14,518 nucleotides of DNA from Pseudomonadota bacterium. GTDB lineage: Bacteria > Pseudomonadota > Gammaproteobacteria > Woeseiales > Woeseiaceae. The notes below the pieces were generated by a model. It was not told the DNA's origin. It made no database searches and saw only the letters and a list, made by a program, of their open reading frames with translations. The stretch is taken from assembly GCA_027295475.1 (NCBI GenBank), contig JAPUKV010000244.1, positions 1-14,518 on the forward strand, read 5' to 3'. Positions 1-7,723 of the stretch are shown here, piece after piece. Within the stretch, counting starts at the first letter, position 1. Each line of letters starts with the position of its first letter. Both the position numbers and the translations under genes were made by a program.

Positions 1-146
1 AGCCGCCTCGCTTCTGCCTCATGAATCAGGGGGTCGCTTTGCAATGCCTGCTGGTAGACCTCGAGCAGGGAGGCGGCATTCAGCAGCGCTGGTGTGGCAA
101 GAGCGAGAATCAGCGTCAAGCATTTGAATCCTGTTACTTTATTCAT
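1..146 (-). CDS. tolC: TolC-like outer-membrane efflux protein, N-terminal part (runs off the left edge)
   Basis: Only the first 48 codons are in the window; the gene continues beyond base 1. The ATG is at 144-146. The translation starts MNKVTGFKCLTLILALATPA: a short basic N-region, a hydrophobic core and a probable signal-peptidase site near residues 23-25 (LLNA/AS). The mature protein begins with SLLEVYQQALQSDP, the usual start of TolC-family proteins, followed by an acidic, alanine-rich helix. TolC trimers form the outer-membrane channel of tripartite efflux pumps and type I secretion. The gene is the last of a minus-strand block after the pcm-like and rhodanese genes, an arrangement I recall from other Gammaproteobacteria. 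A hairpin lies 17 bases upstream. The pre-start region has only a weak GAGAAG ribosome-binding site. With so little sequence, another outer-membrane efflux protein cannot be excluded. Confidence 0.85.
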   Translation of the reverse strand, partial: MNKVTGFKCLTLILALATPALLNAASLLEVYQQALQSDPLIHEAEARR

Positions 147-162
147 CTTCTCGGGTTCCAGT

Positions 163-190
163 TTGAGTGGCCGGAGCGGCCTGAACTCAA
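163..190 (-). promoter_or_regulatory. Bulged hairpin in the tolC leader / rhodanese-tolC gap
   Basis: Reading the plus strand, TTGAGT (163-168) plus GGCCG (169-173) pairs with CGGCC (177-181) plus ACTCAA (185-190). The loop is GAG and one side has a three-base TGA bulge, giving 11 base pairs, five of them pure GC. On the minus strand it lies between the rhodanese stop and the tolC start, 16 bases before the ATG. No T-tract follows, so it is a poor match to an intrinsic terminator. It could be an mRNA-processing or attenuation structure in the tolC leader. Confidence 0.5.
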
Positions 191-203
191 GTGTTATGGT
201 TAA

Positions 204-219
204 CTATATCACTATATCA
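204..219. repeat. Tandem perfect octamer CTATATCA x2 in the tolC promoter region
   Basis: CTATATCA occurs at 204-211 and again at 212-219 with no gap. On the minus strand this gives two TATAGT hexamers, each a 5/6 match to the -10 consensus, eight bases apart and about 60 bases upstream of the tolC ATG. I see no good -35 box at the right distance, so this is only a candidate tolC promoter or a small operator. Confidence 0.3.
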
Positions 220-243
220 GCTAAGATGTGTCCGGGCGGAAAT

Positions 244-564
244 TCAATAGCGGGGAATCGAAGCATCGATGTCCAGAGACCACATATCGATACCGCCGAC
301 AATATTGGCGACGCGATCAAATCCGGTCTGCGCCAGGTAGATTGCGACCTGCGCACTGCGACCGCCCGAATGGCAAAGAACAGCAACAGCTTGCGAGGCA
401 TCAAGCTCTGCAACGCGTGCCGGTATCTCGGCCAGCGGAATGTCTATTGTTTGGTGGATGCTGGCAATCTCGATTTCCCATGCTTCTCGGACGTCAAGCA
501 AGGCCCAAAGTTCTCCGGAATCCCGTCGACGAACGAACTCGCCAGGTGTTATGTCCTCGATCAT
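244..564 (-). CDS. Single-domain rhodanese (GlpE-like sulfurtransferase)
   Basis: A 106-residue protein from the ATG at 562-564. I chose this start because GGAGA lies about 9 bases upstream; the open frame extends to 642, but those extra 26 codons do not resemble the family. The single rhodanese domain begins MIEDITPGEF, has the LLDVRE motif at residues 22-27 and the active-site loop CHSGGRS at 64-70, with Cys64 as the predicted persulfide-carrying residue. It ends with the usual VGGIDMW stretch (89-95). There is no signal peptide, so it is cytoplasmic. Rhodaneses move sulfane sulfur from thiosulfate or a protein persulfide to a thiol acceptor; the acceptor here is unknown. It lies between the pcm-like gene and tolC on the same strand, so co-transcription with the pcm-like gene is likely. 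Confidence 0.9.
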   Translation of the reverse strand: MIEDITPGEFVRRRDSGELWALLDVREAWEIEIASIHQTIDIPLAEIPARVAELDASQAVAVLCHSGGRSAQVAIYLAQTGFDRVANIVGGIDMWSLDIDASIPRY

Positions 565-644
565 ATGTAGGTCTCTCCATTTAAGATGCCGCAGAATAGC
601 AAGTGGTTTCACGCGATCCGGGGTCTGAAACCCAAAAACCATGG

Positions 645-1295
645 CTAGAACGAAAAGGCTGACGGCCTGGACGCATTGAGCAGGGGTCGCAATTCTGTTT
701 CAAACAGGCTATTTGTCGTCCAGTCATTGTCACCAATACGAATCACAATGCGTGCGTCCATCACCGGCGAATCGCCGACGATGACAAACATCCGGCCACC
801 AGGCTTCAGTGCGTCCACAAATCGGCTGTCGAACACCGGCAGCGATCCGGTTACCGCAATAGCATCAAATTGACCCTTCGGAAGGTCCTTTGTCGCGTCC
901 ATGCATATGAGTTCCGTATTCTCTACCTGCGCATCTGCGAGATTTGCTTCGGCCATAGAAATAAAATCACTGAAAATATCGACACTGGTTACCGCAGCCG
1001 ACAAATTCGCGAGACAGGCGGTCAGAAAGCCCGTTCCGGTCCCGATCTCGAGAACGTAGTGCTGAGGCTTGAGTTCCAGCGCCTGAAGCAAGCGGCCTTC
1101 GACAATGGGGGTCATCATCATCTGCTTATGCGGCAACGGTATCGCCGTGTCGGCAAAGGCGAGATCTTCGAATTCGGGTGGTACAAAGCGCTCGCGATGG
1201 AGCTCGGCAAGAACGGCAAGCACCGAGGGGTCTGCGACGTCCCAGGTCCGAACCTGCTGTTGCACCATTTGGCGTCGGGCAAAATCGGTATCCAT
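645..1295 (-). CDS. Divergent protein-L-isoaspartate O-methyltransferase-like protein
   Basis: A 216-residue class I SAM-dependent methyltransferase of the PCM family, from the ATG at 1293-1295. An upstream GTG at 1337 would add 14 residues that do not resemble the family. The SAM-binding motif I is VLEIGTGTGFLTACLA, with GTGTGF at 85-90. Motif II includes VTSVDIF near 102-108, and a later strand is PGGRMFVIVG. Canonical PCM enzymes repair isoaspartyl residues and carry a TIS-type catalytic motif in the segment before motif I. Here that place reads KQMMMTP (57-63), with methionines replacing the serine and threonine. The fold is therefore clear, but isoaspartate repair is doubtful; the tolC-linked relatives may act on another substrate. 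The neighbours are a rhodanese and tolC downstream on the same strand. The ribosome-binding site is weak (AAGAG about 11 bases upstream). Confidence 0.85.
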   Translation of the reverse strand: MDTDFARRQMVQQQVRTWDVADPSVLAVLAELHRERFVPPEFEDLAFADTAIPLPHKQMMMTPIVEGRLLQALELKPQHYVLEIGTGTGFLTACLANLSAAVTSVDIFSDFISMAEANLADAQVENTELICMDATKDLPKGQFDAIAVTGSLPVFDSRFVDALKPGGRMFVIVGDSPVMDARIVIRIGDNDWTTNSLFETELRPLLNASRPSAFSF

Positions 1296-1643
1296 CACTT
1301 GATAGGCTCTTAAGTAGTTGAATTTATTACTTGCCACACCAAGACGGCCATTTGCTGCTGGTTTCTCCAGCCTGTCGTGGTTCCAGAATTATGGTGAATC
1401 GGAGCAAGGTACTCTCGCAGCTGGGATATCCTTAGCTGCACACGTATTTTATGCTCAAAAACACCTCGAATCTCCCGCGATGGAGAAGTATCGCGAGCAT
1501 CTAATAATAACAAATGATTGTTTCACGGCATCATTTGAATATATGCCGGAAAGAATTATGCAAGACTTCTGCCGCGAATACCTGAATACCGATCGAAATA
1601 AGACAATTACGGGACGTATCGGGAATCTGGCATTGGGTGATGC
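1296..1643. other. Divergent intergenic region between the pcm-like and GGDEF-EAL genes
   Basis: These 348 bases separate two divergent genes and should hold both promoters. A weak candidate for the plus-strand gene is TTGTTT (1518-1523), a 16-base spacer, then TATATG (1540-1545). The stretch around 1500-1620 is richer in A and T than the flanking genes. An open plus-strand frame from 1318 to 1662 exists, but its translation has no recognisable domain, no ribosome-binding site and an overlap with both flanking genes, so I do not call it. I see no RNA gene or clear terminator. Confidence 0.45.
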
Positions 1644-3986
1644 ATGTCATCGGAAATTATAATAGCTACTCTGATAGTTCTGCTGCTGCTGGCGACATTC
1701 GCCGGTGTCCTGGCGTGGCGGAACAAACGTCGTTTAGTGCGACGTTTGATGACATTAAGCGAAGATCTGGTTGCGGTATCCGACGATGCATCGGTAGGAC
1801 GGCGTTTGTCAGTGCCCGGAGACGGCGACATCGCGCAGTTGGCGGATACAATCAATCGCCTGTTCGATGCCCTGGGAGAGCGGGACGAAATCATTCAGGA
1901 CAAGGACCGTTTGTTTACGGACTTTGCCCGCACCTTGCCCGAAATCGTGCTCGTTCATGACGACCGCATCCTGCTGGCCAACGACAGTGCGGCAGGCCTG
2001 ATCGGGCTCGGCCCGGACCAACTGGAAGGCAGGGAAGTCGCCGATCTGATCAAGCCTGCATACCGCGCCCTGTTTCGCAAGTCGACAGCCAAAAGGCTGG
2101 CCGGCGAGGACGTGCCGAGACGCCTCGAGATTCAGTTGATCAATGGCAACGAGCAGGGGCTCTGGGTCGAGACACAAAGTTCTCCCATCGAGTTTCGGGG
2201 GAATCCCGCCATCCTGACCGTTGCGCGTGACGTCAGTTATCGCAAGAGCCTGGAAGTGTCACTAAGCCGGAGTAAGCGGCAGGCGCAATACACGCTGGAG
2301 TCCATATCCGAAGGCGTCATTACGACCGATAACAAGGGCCGGATCGATTACATGAATCGTGCGGCCGAAGCCATGACAGGTGCAAACAGGGATGAAGTTT
2401 CCGGCCACAAGATCGGAGAGGTCTTTTCTCTGGTTGATGAAGCCGACCGGCAACCTCTGGGTGATCCGGTTGAGCGCAGTCTCGCGATGCGCCGGCGCGT
2501 AAACATGGGCCGACGCGCGCTACTCGTTAGCCGTGACGGTGAGCACGAACACTCCATCGAGATTACCGCCTCGCCAATCAAGGGGCCGGGCAACAGCATA
2601 TCCGGCACAGTCGTCGTTTTTCATGACGTGAGTGAGATTCGTGGCTTGACCAAGCAGATGAGCTACCAGGCGACCCATGACCCACTCACCGGCCTGATCA
2701 ATCGGCGGGAATTCGAGCGGCGGCTTCAGGAGGCCATGGATTCGGCGCGTGCGGAGGAAGGCATTCACATCGTCTGCTATATGGACCTGGACCGCTTCAA
2801 GGCAGTCAATGATAGCTGTGGTCACCTGGCCGGCGACAACATGCTGCGGGAAGTCGCAACACTCATTAAAGACCAGGTTCGCGATTCCGACTACGTCGGC
2901 CGTCTTGGCGGCGACGAATTCGGCACGCTTTTGATCGGTTGTCCGATAGACAAGGCAACACGGATCGCAGCAGATATCTGTAACGCAGTCGCGGATTACC
3001 GCTTCGTTTGGAAAGACAAGATATTCAATATCGGGATATCCATCGGTCTTGTCGAGATCAGCCACATGAGCGGCACGCTGCAGGACGTTATCAGCGCCGC
3101 CGACTCCGCCTGCTATGTCGCCAAGCAGCGTGGGCGTGGCCAGGTACATATCTATTCCGCACGCGACGAAGCCATCGCCCGCGAGCGCGGCGACATTCAA
3201 TGGCTGCGTCAGCTGCAATCGGCACTGCATGAGGGTAGCTTCCAACTGGCTGTACAACCGATAATCGCTACCAGTAGCGGTGACGGAACAGGCCCGGCAA
3301 TCGAAGTACTGCTTCGCATGGCCGATGAACATGGCCGATTTGCCAATACGGCTGAGTTTCTGCGGCCCGCCGAACGTTATCAATTAATGCCGCAGATTGA
3401 TCGCTGGGTCGTAAACGCAGCGCTGGCAGCTATTAGAGCTGGCGAGATCAAGATTCCGGGCAAACGCAGTTGCGCGATAAACCTCTCGGGACAGACGCTC
3501 GGCGATGAGGGATTTCTCGGCTTCGTTGTCGATGCCCTGGATCGTAGCGGCGTGGCGCCGGCAAGCATATGCTTCGAGGTAACCGAAAGCGCCATATCCA
3601 GTAATATTCAACATGCACAGCGATTCATCGAAGTGTTACACGGCATCGGCTGCGAATTCGCACTGGACGATTTTGGCAGCGGCTTGGGTTCGTTCTCGAG
3701 TTTGAAAACGCTACCGGTGGATTACCTGAAGATCGACGGAGCGTACACGTGCAATCTAAGTTCCGATCAGATCAACCGGGAAATGATTTCCGCAATGATA
3801 AAACTGGCAAGGACTCTGGAGTTTCGTGTCATTGCCGAACAGGTCGAGCAACAGGAAGATTTCGACTGGCTGCGCGAGGTCGGCGTGGATTTCGTGCAGG
3901 GCAATTTCGTGGAGCCACCCGTGACGCTGGGTTCCGGGCAGGGCACGGGCACCTTCCGCATCCTGACGAACGGTGACGTGCACTGA
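1644..3986 (+). CDS. Membrane-anchored HAMP-PAS-PAS-GGDEF-EAL cyclic di-GMP protein
   Basis: A 780-residue sensor-effector for cyclic di-GMP turnover at the inner membrane. A single transmembrane helix (about 4-24) is followed by a basic stop-transfer stretch and a HAMP-like linker (about 26-80), then two PAS domains (about 90-200 and 213-335). The GGDEF domain (about 340-505) has an intact GGDEF at 422-426 and an inhibitory RxxD site (RDSD, 413-416), so diguanylate cyclase activity with product inhibition is expected. The EAL domain (about 520-770) reads EVL at 554-556 but keeps its catalytic set: Glu554, Asn613, Glu645, DDFGSG (675-680), Lys696, AEQVE (731-735) and Gln752. Phosphodiesterase activity is therefore plausible. 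No large periplasmic domain exists, so the signal is probably cytoplasmic or in the membrane. The ATG follows GGTGA closely. The gene stands alone, divergent from the pcm-like gene and convergent with hppA. Confidence 0.95.
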   Translation: MSSEIIIATLIVLLLLATFAGVLAWRNKRRLVRRLMTLSEDLVAVSDDASVGRRLSVPGDGDIAQLADTINRLFDALGERDEIIQDKDRLFTDFARTLPEIVLVHDDRILLANDSAAGLIGLGPDQLEGREVADLIKPAYRALFRKSTAKRLAGEDVPRRLEIQLINGNEQGLWVETQSSPIEFRGNPAILTVARDVSYRKSLEVSLSRSKRQAQYTLESISEGVITTDNKGRIDYMNRAAEAMTGANRDEVSGHKIGEVFSLVDEADRQPLGDPVERSLAMRRRVNMGRRALLVSRDGEHEHSIEITASPIKGPGNSISGTVVVFHDVSEIRGLTKQMSYQATHDPLTGLINRREFERRLQEAMDSARAEEGIHIVCYMDLDRFKAVNDSCGHLAGDNMLREVATLIKDQVRDSDYVGRLGGDEFGTLLIGCPIDKATRIAADICNAVADYRFVWKDKIFNIGISIGLVEISHMSGTLQDVISAADSACYVAKQRGRGQVHIYSARDEAIARERGDIQWLRQLQSALHEGSFQLAVQPIIATSSGDGTGPAIEVLLRMADEHGRFANTAEFLRPAERYQLMPQIDRWVVNAALAAIRAGEIKIPGKRSCAINLSGQTLGDEGFLGFVVDALDRSGVAPASICFEVTESAISSNIQHAQRFIEVLHGIGCEFALDDFGSGLGSFSSLKTLPVDYLKIDGAYTCNLSSDQINREMISAMIKLARTLEFRVIAEQVEQQEDFDWLREVGVDFVQGNFVEPPVTLGSGQGTGTFRILTNGDVH

Positions 3987-4074
3987 CTCATTTAACTATT
4001 TTGCGTATCGACTTGCGGGTTGCCGCCGCCAAGCTAATTTACGTTCAATTAGTCGAATAAGTCAGTGCCGGCAC
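3980..4074. terminator. Nested inverted repeats in the convergent gap between the GGDEF-EAL gene and hppA
   Basis: GCACTGACT (3980-3988, overlapping the end of the GGDEF-EAL gene) pairs with AGTCAGTGC (4060-4068). Inside it CTAATT (4034-4039) pairs with AATTAG (4047-4052), and the palindrome GTGCCGGCAC (4065-4074) overlaps the right arm. There is no T-tract on either strand, so a bidirectional intrinsic terminator is possible but not shown. Confidence 0.25.
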
Positions 4075-4086
4075 CAGGACAATTCA

Positions 4087-6126
4087 TCAGAGTAATGGCA
4101 CCATCAAGAGCGCCACGATGTTGATGATCTTGATCAACGGGTTGATTGCCGGGCCTGCCGTATCTTTATACGGGTCGCCGACGGTGTCGCCGGTTATGGC
4201 CGCTTTATGGGCGGCAGATCCCTTGCCGCCGCAGTTGCCGTCTTCAATGTACTTCTTGGCGTTGTCCCATGCGCCGCCACCGGCCGTCATCGAGATGGCG
4301 AGAAACAATCCAGTGATGATAGTGCCGAGCAGCAAACCACCCAGCGCCTTGGGCCCAAGTACCAGTCCGACCACGATTGGTACGCTGATCGGCAGCAGGG
4401 AAGGAACAATCATTTCCTTGATCGCGGCTTTTGTCAGCAGGTCCACAGCACGCTTGTAATCCGGCTTGCCCGTGCCTTCCATGATGCCTTCGATCTCGCG
4501 AAACTGACGTCGAACCTCGTTAACGACCGACCCGGCAGCGCGGCCGACTGCCTCCATGGCCATCGAGGCAAACAGAAACGGCACCAGTCCGCCAATAAAA
4601 AGGCCGATGATCACAAGGTGATCGGAAAGATCGAAGTCGACAATGATGTTTCGTGCGGCCAGCGCATGCGTATAGTCGGCGAAAAGAACCAGCGCAGCCA
4701 GCGCAGCCGAGCCGATTGCATAACCCTTGGTTACCGCCTTGGTAGTATTACCAACCGCGTCGAGCCGGTCCGTAATTTTACGCACTTCAGGCGGGAGCGC
4801 AGACATCTCCGCGATGCCGCCTGCGTTGTCCGTAATCGGGCCGAATGCGTCGAGTGCGACGATTACGCCGGTCATCGACAGCATCGTCGTCGCCGCAATC
4901 GCGATGTTATAAAGACCGGCGAGCGAGTCACCGTCCGGCGCCAATTCAAATGCTCCCCAGATGCTCAGGCAGACGGCGATCACCGGCAGCGCCGTTGCTT
5001 TCATTGAAACGCCGAGACCGGCAATGATGTTTGTCGCGTCGCCTGTCAGGGAAGCATTAGCGATCGACCTCACGGGCTTGAAATCTGTTCCGGTGTAATA
5101 CTCTGTGATGACGACCATGGCAGCGGTCAGCGCCAGGCCGATCAGCGCAGAACCGAATATGCCTGTCGCGTTGCCGCTGGCAGCCATCATCACGTTTGTA
5201 ATCGGGTAGAAGGCGATTGCGGCGAGGATGCCGGCTACGATCACGCCTTTGTAAAGGGCACCCATAATCTTGCCGCCCTCGGAGGTGCGAACGAAGAATG
5301 TACCGATAATGGAAGCGATGATCGATGCGGCTCCCAGAACCAGCGGATAGATGATGGCAGCATCCGTATAAGTCGCCGAGACGAGTGTGCCGAGCAGCAT
5401 GGTAGCGATAATTGTCACCGCATAAGTTTCGAAGAGGTCCGCGGCCATGCCGGCGCAGTCGCCGACATTGTCACCGACATTGTCGGCAATTACAGCCGGA
5501 TTTCGGGGATCGTCCTCCGGAATACCTGCTTCGACTTTGCCGACAAGGTCCGCACCGACGTCGGCGCCCTTGGTAAAGATGCCGCCGCCGAGTCGCGCAA
5601 AAATGGAGATCAGGGAACCACCGAATGCCAGGCCAATGAGGGCGTGTATCGCGTCGTCGGCGGTACTGCCGGTGCTGGTCAGCACATAGTAGTAACCGGC
5701 GACGCCGATCAGACCGAGCCCGACGACGAGCAGGCCGGTAATCGCCCCGCCACGGAATGCTATTTTCAAAGCCGGATTTACGCCTTGGGTCGCAGCCTGG
5801 GCAGTGCGAACATTCGCCCGGACGGAGACGAACATGCCGATATAGCCGGTCGCAGCGGAGAGAATTGCGCCGATAGCAAAACCGATGGCGGTATGCCAGT
5901 CGAGGATTATGCCGAGAATGACAAACAGCACGATACCGACGATGCTGATCGTGAAGTACTGGCGGTTCATGTAGGCACCGGCGCCTTCCTGAATAGCCTG
6001 CGCAATCTCTTGCATGCGCTCGTTTCCCGCGGGTTGTTTGAGAATCCATTGTATCGATACAAGCCCGTACAAAACCGCAAGAACGCCCGCGCCCATGGCA
6101 AGCCACAGAGCAAATTCAGTTGTCAT
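4087..6126 (-). CDS. hppA: Membrane-bound proton-translocating pyrophosphatase, K+-independent type
   Basis: A 679-residue integral membrane protein with the many hydrophobic segments expected of the 16-helix H+-PPase family and full family length. It hydrolyses PPi and pumps protons across the inner membrane, or can run in reverse. Substrate and magnesium motifs are present: [11 protein letters not shown] (189-199) and [12 protein letters not shown] (215-226), plus [18 protein letters not shown] near the C-terminus. The segment [10 protein letters not shown] (459-468) has Lys463 and Thr466, the residues that mark K+-independent enzymes; K+-dependent ones have Ala and Gly there. Known sodium-pumping members are K+-dependent, so proton transport is inferred. 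I prefer the ATG at 6124-6126, with AGGAGA 7 bases upstream; the TTG immediately before it would add one residue. The gene follows pfp on the same strand after about 190 bases and may share its transcript. Confidence 0.97.
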   Translation of the reverse strand: MTTEFALWLAMGAGVLAVLYGLVSIQWILKQPAGNERMQEIAQAIQEGAGAYMNRQYFTISIVGIVLFVILGIILDWHTAIGFAIGAILSAATGYIGMFVSVRANVRTAQAATQGVNPALKIAFRGGAITGLLVVGLGLIGVAGYYYVLTSTGSTADDAIHALIGLAFGGSLISIFARLGGGIFTKGADVGADLVGKVEAGIPEDDPRNPAVIADNVGDNVGDCAGMAADLFETYAVTIIATMLLGTLVSATYTDAAIIYPLVLGAASIIASIIGTFFVRTSEGGKIMGALYKGVIVAGILAAIAFYPITNVMMAASGNATGIFGSALIGLALTAAMVVITEYYTGTDFKPVRSIANASLTGDATNIIAGLGVSMKATALPVIAVCLSIWGAFELAPDGDSLAGLYNIAIAATTMLSMTGVIVALDAFGPITDNAGGIAEMSALPPEVRKITDRLDAVGNTTKAVTKGYAIGSAALAALVLFADYTHALAARNIIVDFDLSDHLVIIGLFIGGLVPFLFASMAMEAVGRAAGSVVNEVRRQFREIEGIMEGTGKPDYKRAVDLLTKAAIKEMIVPSLLPISVPIVVGLVLGPKALGGLLLGTIITGLFLAISMTAGGGAWDNAKKYIEDGNCGGKGSAAHKAAITGDTVGDPYKDTAGPAINPLIKIINIVALLMVPLL

Positions 6127-6139
6127 CAAATCGTCTCCT

Positions 6140-6155
6140 GGTCATATAAATGACC
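6140..6155 (-). promoter_or_regulatory. Stem-loop abutting the hppA ribosome-binding site
   Basis: GGTCAT (6140-6145) and ATGACC (6150-6155) form a perfect six-base-pair inverted repeat around a four-base AT loop. On the minus strand the stem ends directly before AGGAGA, the hppA Shine-Dalgarno sequence (complement of 6134-6139). It could be a protein-binding operator or an mRNA hairpin that limits ribosome access. Function is inferred only from position. Confidence 0.4.
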
Positions 6156-6316
6156 CCGGTGCAAGGGGGGCGCCCGGGGCAATTTAAAACCATGTGTGAA
6201 ATCGAACAGACGGCTGGAAAAGGAACGCTTTTTGCGCCGCTTATCGTTGTTTGTACATCACCTGTTCGCCGCGACTCCCTGAGCCTGTGCACAACCCACT
6301 CGCGGCAGGCCGCGCA

Positions 6317-7579
6317 TCATACCACAAAGTTTGTCTTCAACTTCTTCATAACCCTGACGTTTTTGAGGCTGACATACTTGGGTAAACCGTTGATATAGGG
6401 CGGATAATCCTCTCCGCGGATTAGCGGCGCGAGATATCGGCGGCAGGCAGGCGTAATCGAGAAACCGTCAGGGCTGATGAATCGCCGTGGTACTTTTTTT
6501 TCCTTGTTGGCGATACGGGAGAGCGGTGCCTGGTCTATGCGCCAGCGGTACGGACTGTCCGAGACTCGCTTTATGACAGGCATGACGGCGGTTTTTCCCG
6601 CCAATGCAAATTTGACGGCGGCTTTACCGACGGCATAGGCCTGTTCGACATCAACCGCCGAAGCAATATGCCGCGCCGAGCGCTGCAAATAGTCGGCAAT
6701 GGCATAATGATATTTAAAGCCAAGATTCTCTCTGACCAGGTTGGCGACGACGGGCGCAACACCACCGAGCTGTGTGTGACCGAACGCGTCCCTTGTACCA
6801 GCTTCCGCCAGGAATTTTCCGTTGGCGTAACGCGCGCCTTCGCTGACAACGATGACACAGTAGCGGTACCGCTTAACGCACTCAGTGACTCGCTTCAGGA
6901 ATGCCGTTTTCCTGAACGGAATTTCGGGAAACAGAATGATGTGCGGAGCATCGCCGGGTCGGTTGCCTGCCAGGCCACCGGCGGCCGCGATCCAGCCTGC
7001 GTGCCGTCCCATCACCTCAAAGACAAATACTTTTGTCGAGGTCTCAGCCATCGAAATGACATCGAGGGCGGCTTCCCGGGTGGATACGGCAACGTATTTC
7101 GCAACGGAGCCGAATCCCGGACAGTTATCGGTAACCGGTAGATCGTTGTCGACGGTCTTCGGAATGCCCAGACAGGTAACCGGAAAGCCCATGCGCTTGC
7201 TGAACACCGACACTTTGTGTGCCGTGTCCATCGAGTCATTGCCGCCGTTGTAAAAAAAGTAACCGATATCGTGTGCTTTGAAGACCGTGATCAGCCGTTC
7301 GTATTGGGCACGGTTCTCCTCGATGCCCTTGAGTTTGTACCGTGCGGATCCAAAAGCGCCGCCCGGAGTATGACGCAGCGCTGCGATCGTAGCGGCACTT
7401 TCCTTATTCGTGTCAATCATATCTTCTGTCAAAGCGCCAATGATGCCGTTGTGGCCGGCGTAAACGTTGGAGATCCGGTGTTTGTTTTTTCGGGCGGTCT
7501 CGATCACGGCACATGCTGTGGCATTGATGACCGCGGTAACACCGCCCGATTGGGCATAGAACGCATTCATTTTCGACAT
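6317..7579 (-). CDS. pfp: Pyrophosphate-dependent 6-phosphofructokinase (PPi-PFK)
   Basis: A 420-residue PFK-family enzyme. It interconverts fructose 6-phosphate plus PPi with fructose 1,6-bisphosphate plus phosphate, reversibly, in the cytoplasm. The phosphoryl-donor loop is GGNDS (112-116): the aspartate in place of the glycine of ATP-PFKs (GGDGS) blocks ATP. PKTVDNDL (140-147) has lysine where ATP enzymes have glycine (PGTIDND), the second PPi signature. MGRHAGW (190-196) is the sugar-phosphate site. The usual PPi motif is GGDDS, so the asparagine at 114 is a variant. I chose the ATG at 7577-7579 because AAGGA lies about 10 bases upstream; a TTG just before and an ATG at 7570 are alternatives. 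hppA follows on the same strand. I recall pfp and an H+-PPase gene being co-transcribed in Methylococcus capsulatus, which supports a shared PPi role here. Confidence 0.93.
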   Translation of the reverse strand: MSKMNAFYAQSGGVTAVINATACAVIETARKNKHRISNVYAGHNGIIGALTEDMIDTNKESAATIAALRHTPGGAFGSARYKLKGIEENRAQYERLITVFKAHDIGYFFYNGGNDSMDTAHKVSVFSKRMGFPVTCLGIPKTVDNDLPVTDNCPGFGSVAKYVAVSTREAALDVISMAETSTKVFVFEVMGRHAGWIAAAGGLAGNRPGDAPHIILFPEIPFRKTAFLKRVTECVKRYRYCVIVVSEGARYANGKFLAEAGTRDAFGHTQLGGVAPVVANLVRENLGFKYHYAIADYLQRSARHIASAVDVEQAYAVGKAAVKFALAGKTAVMPVIKRVSDSPYRWRIDQAPLSRIANKEKKVPRRFISPDGFSITPACRRYLAPLIRGEDYPPYINGLPKYVSLKNVRVMKKLKTNFVV

Positions 7580-7649
7580 CAAGTCTTGTTCCTTGTCATG
7601 GGCTTGAATCGGGGCGAAGCATAGCCGAAACTCGCCGCAGGTTCATCGG

Positions 7650-7676
7650 CTGACAGGTTTGACCCGATGCTATATA
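7650..7676 (+). promoter_or_regulatory. Candidate adk promoter
   Basis: CTGACA (7650-7655) and TATATA (7671-7676) are separated by 15 bases, about 48 bases upstream of the adk ATG. Each hexamer is close to sigma-70 consensus, but the spacer is short. The 144-base gap also has to hold the divergent pfp promoter, for which I see no clear match. Confidence 0.3.
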
Positions 7677-7723
7677 GGCGGTAGCGTATGCCGCCCTTGA
7701 GTTGTCACAAAGTTAATATAACC

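Noticed and set aside
1318..1662. A 114-codon plus-strand open frame in the divergent gap
   Set aside because: It overlaps the start of the pcm-like gene and of the GGDEF-EAL gene, has no ribosome-binding site and no recognisable domain.
2520..3383. A 287-codon open frame antisense to the GGDEF-EAL gene
   Set aside because: It is fully inside a gene with an unmistakable domain set; the translation is cysteine-rich and family-free, as expected for the opposite strand of a GC-rich gene.
4207..5007. A 266-codon plus-strand open frame inside hppA
   Set aside because: It is the reverse strand of a clear membrane pyrophosphatase; the product is rich in Arg and His and has no motif.
5462..5486. 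Direct repeat of CCGACATTGTC inside hppA
   Set aside because: It simply encodes the conserved DNVGDNVGD motif of the family, so it is protein-level and not a DNA element.
6301..6314. CGCGG/CCGCG hairpin just after the pfp stop as an intrinsic terminator
   Set aside because: The stem is good but no T-tract follows on the minus strand, so it does not meet the usual criteria; read-through into hppA stays possible.
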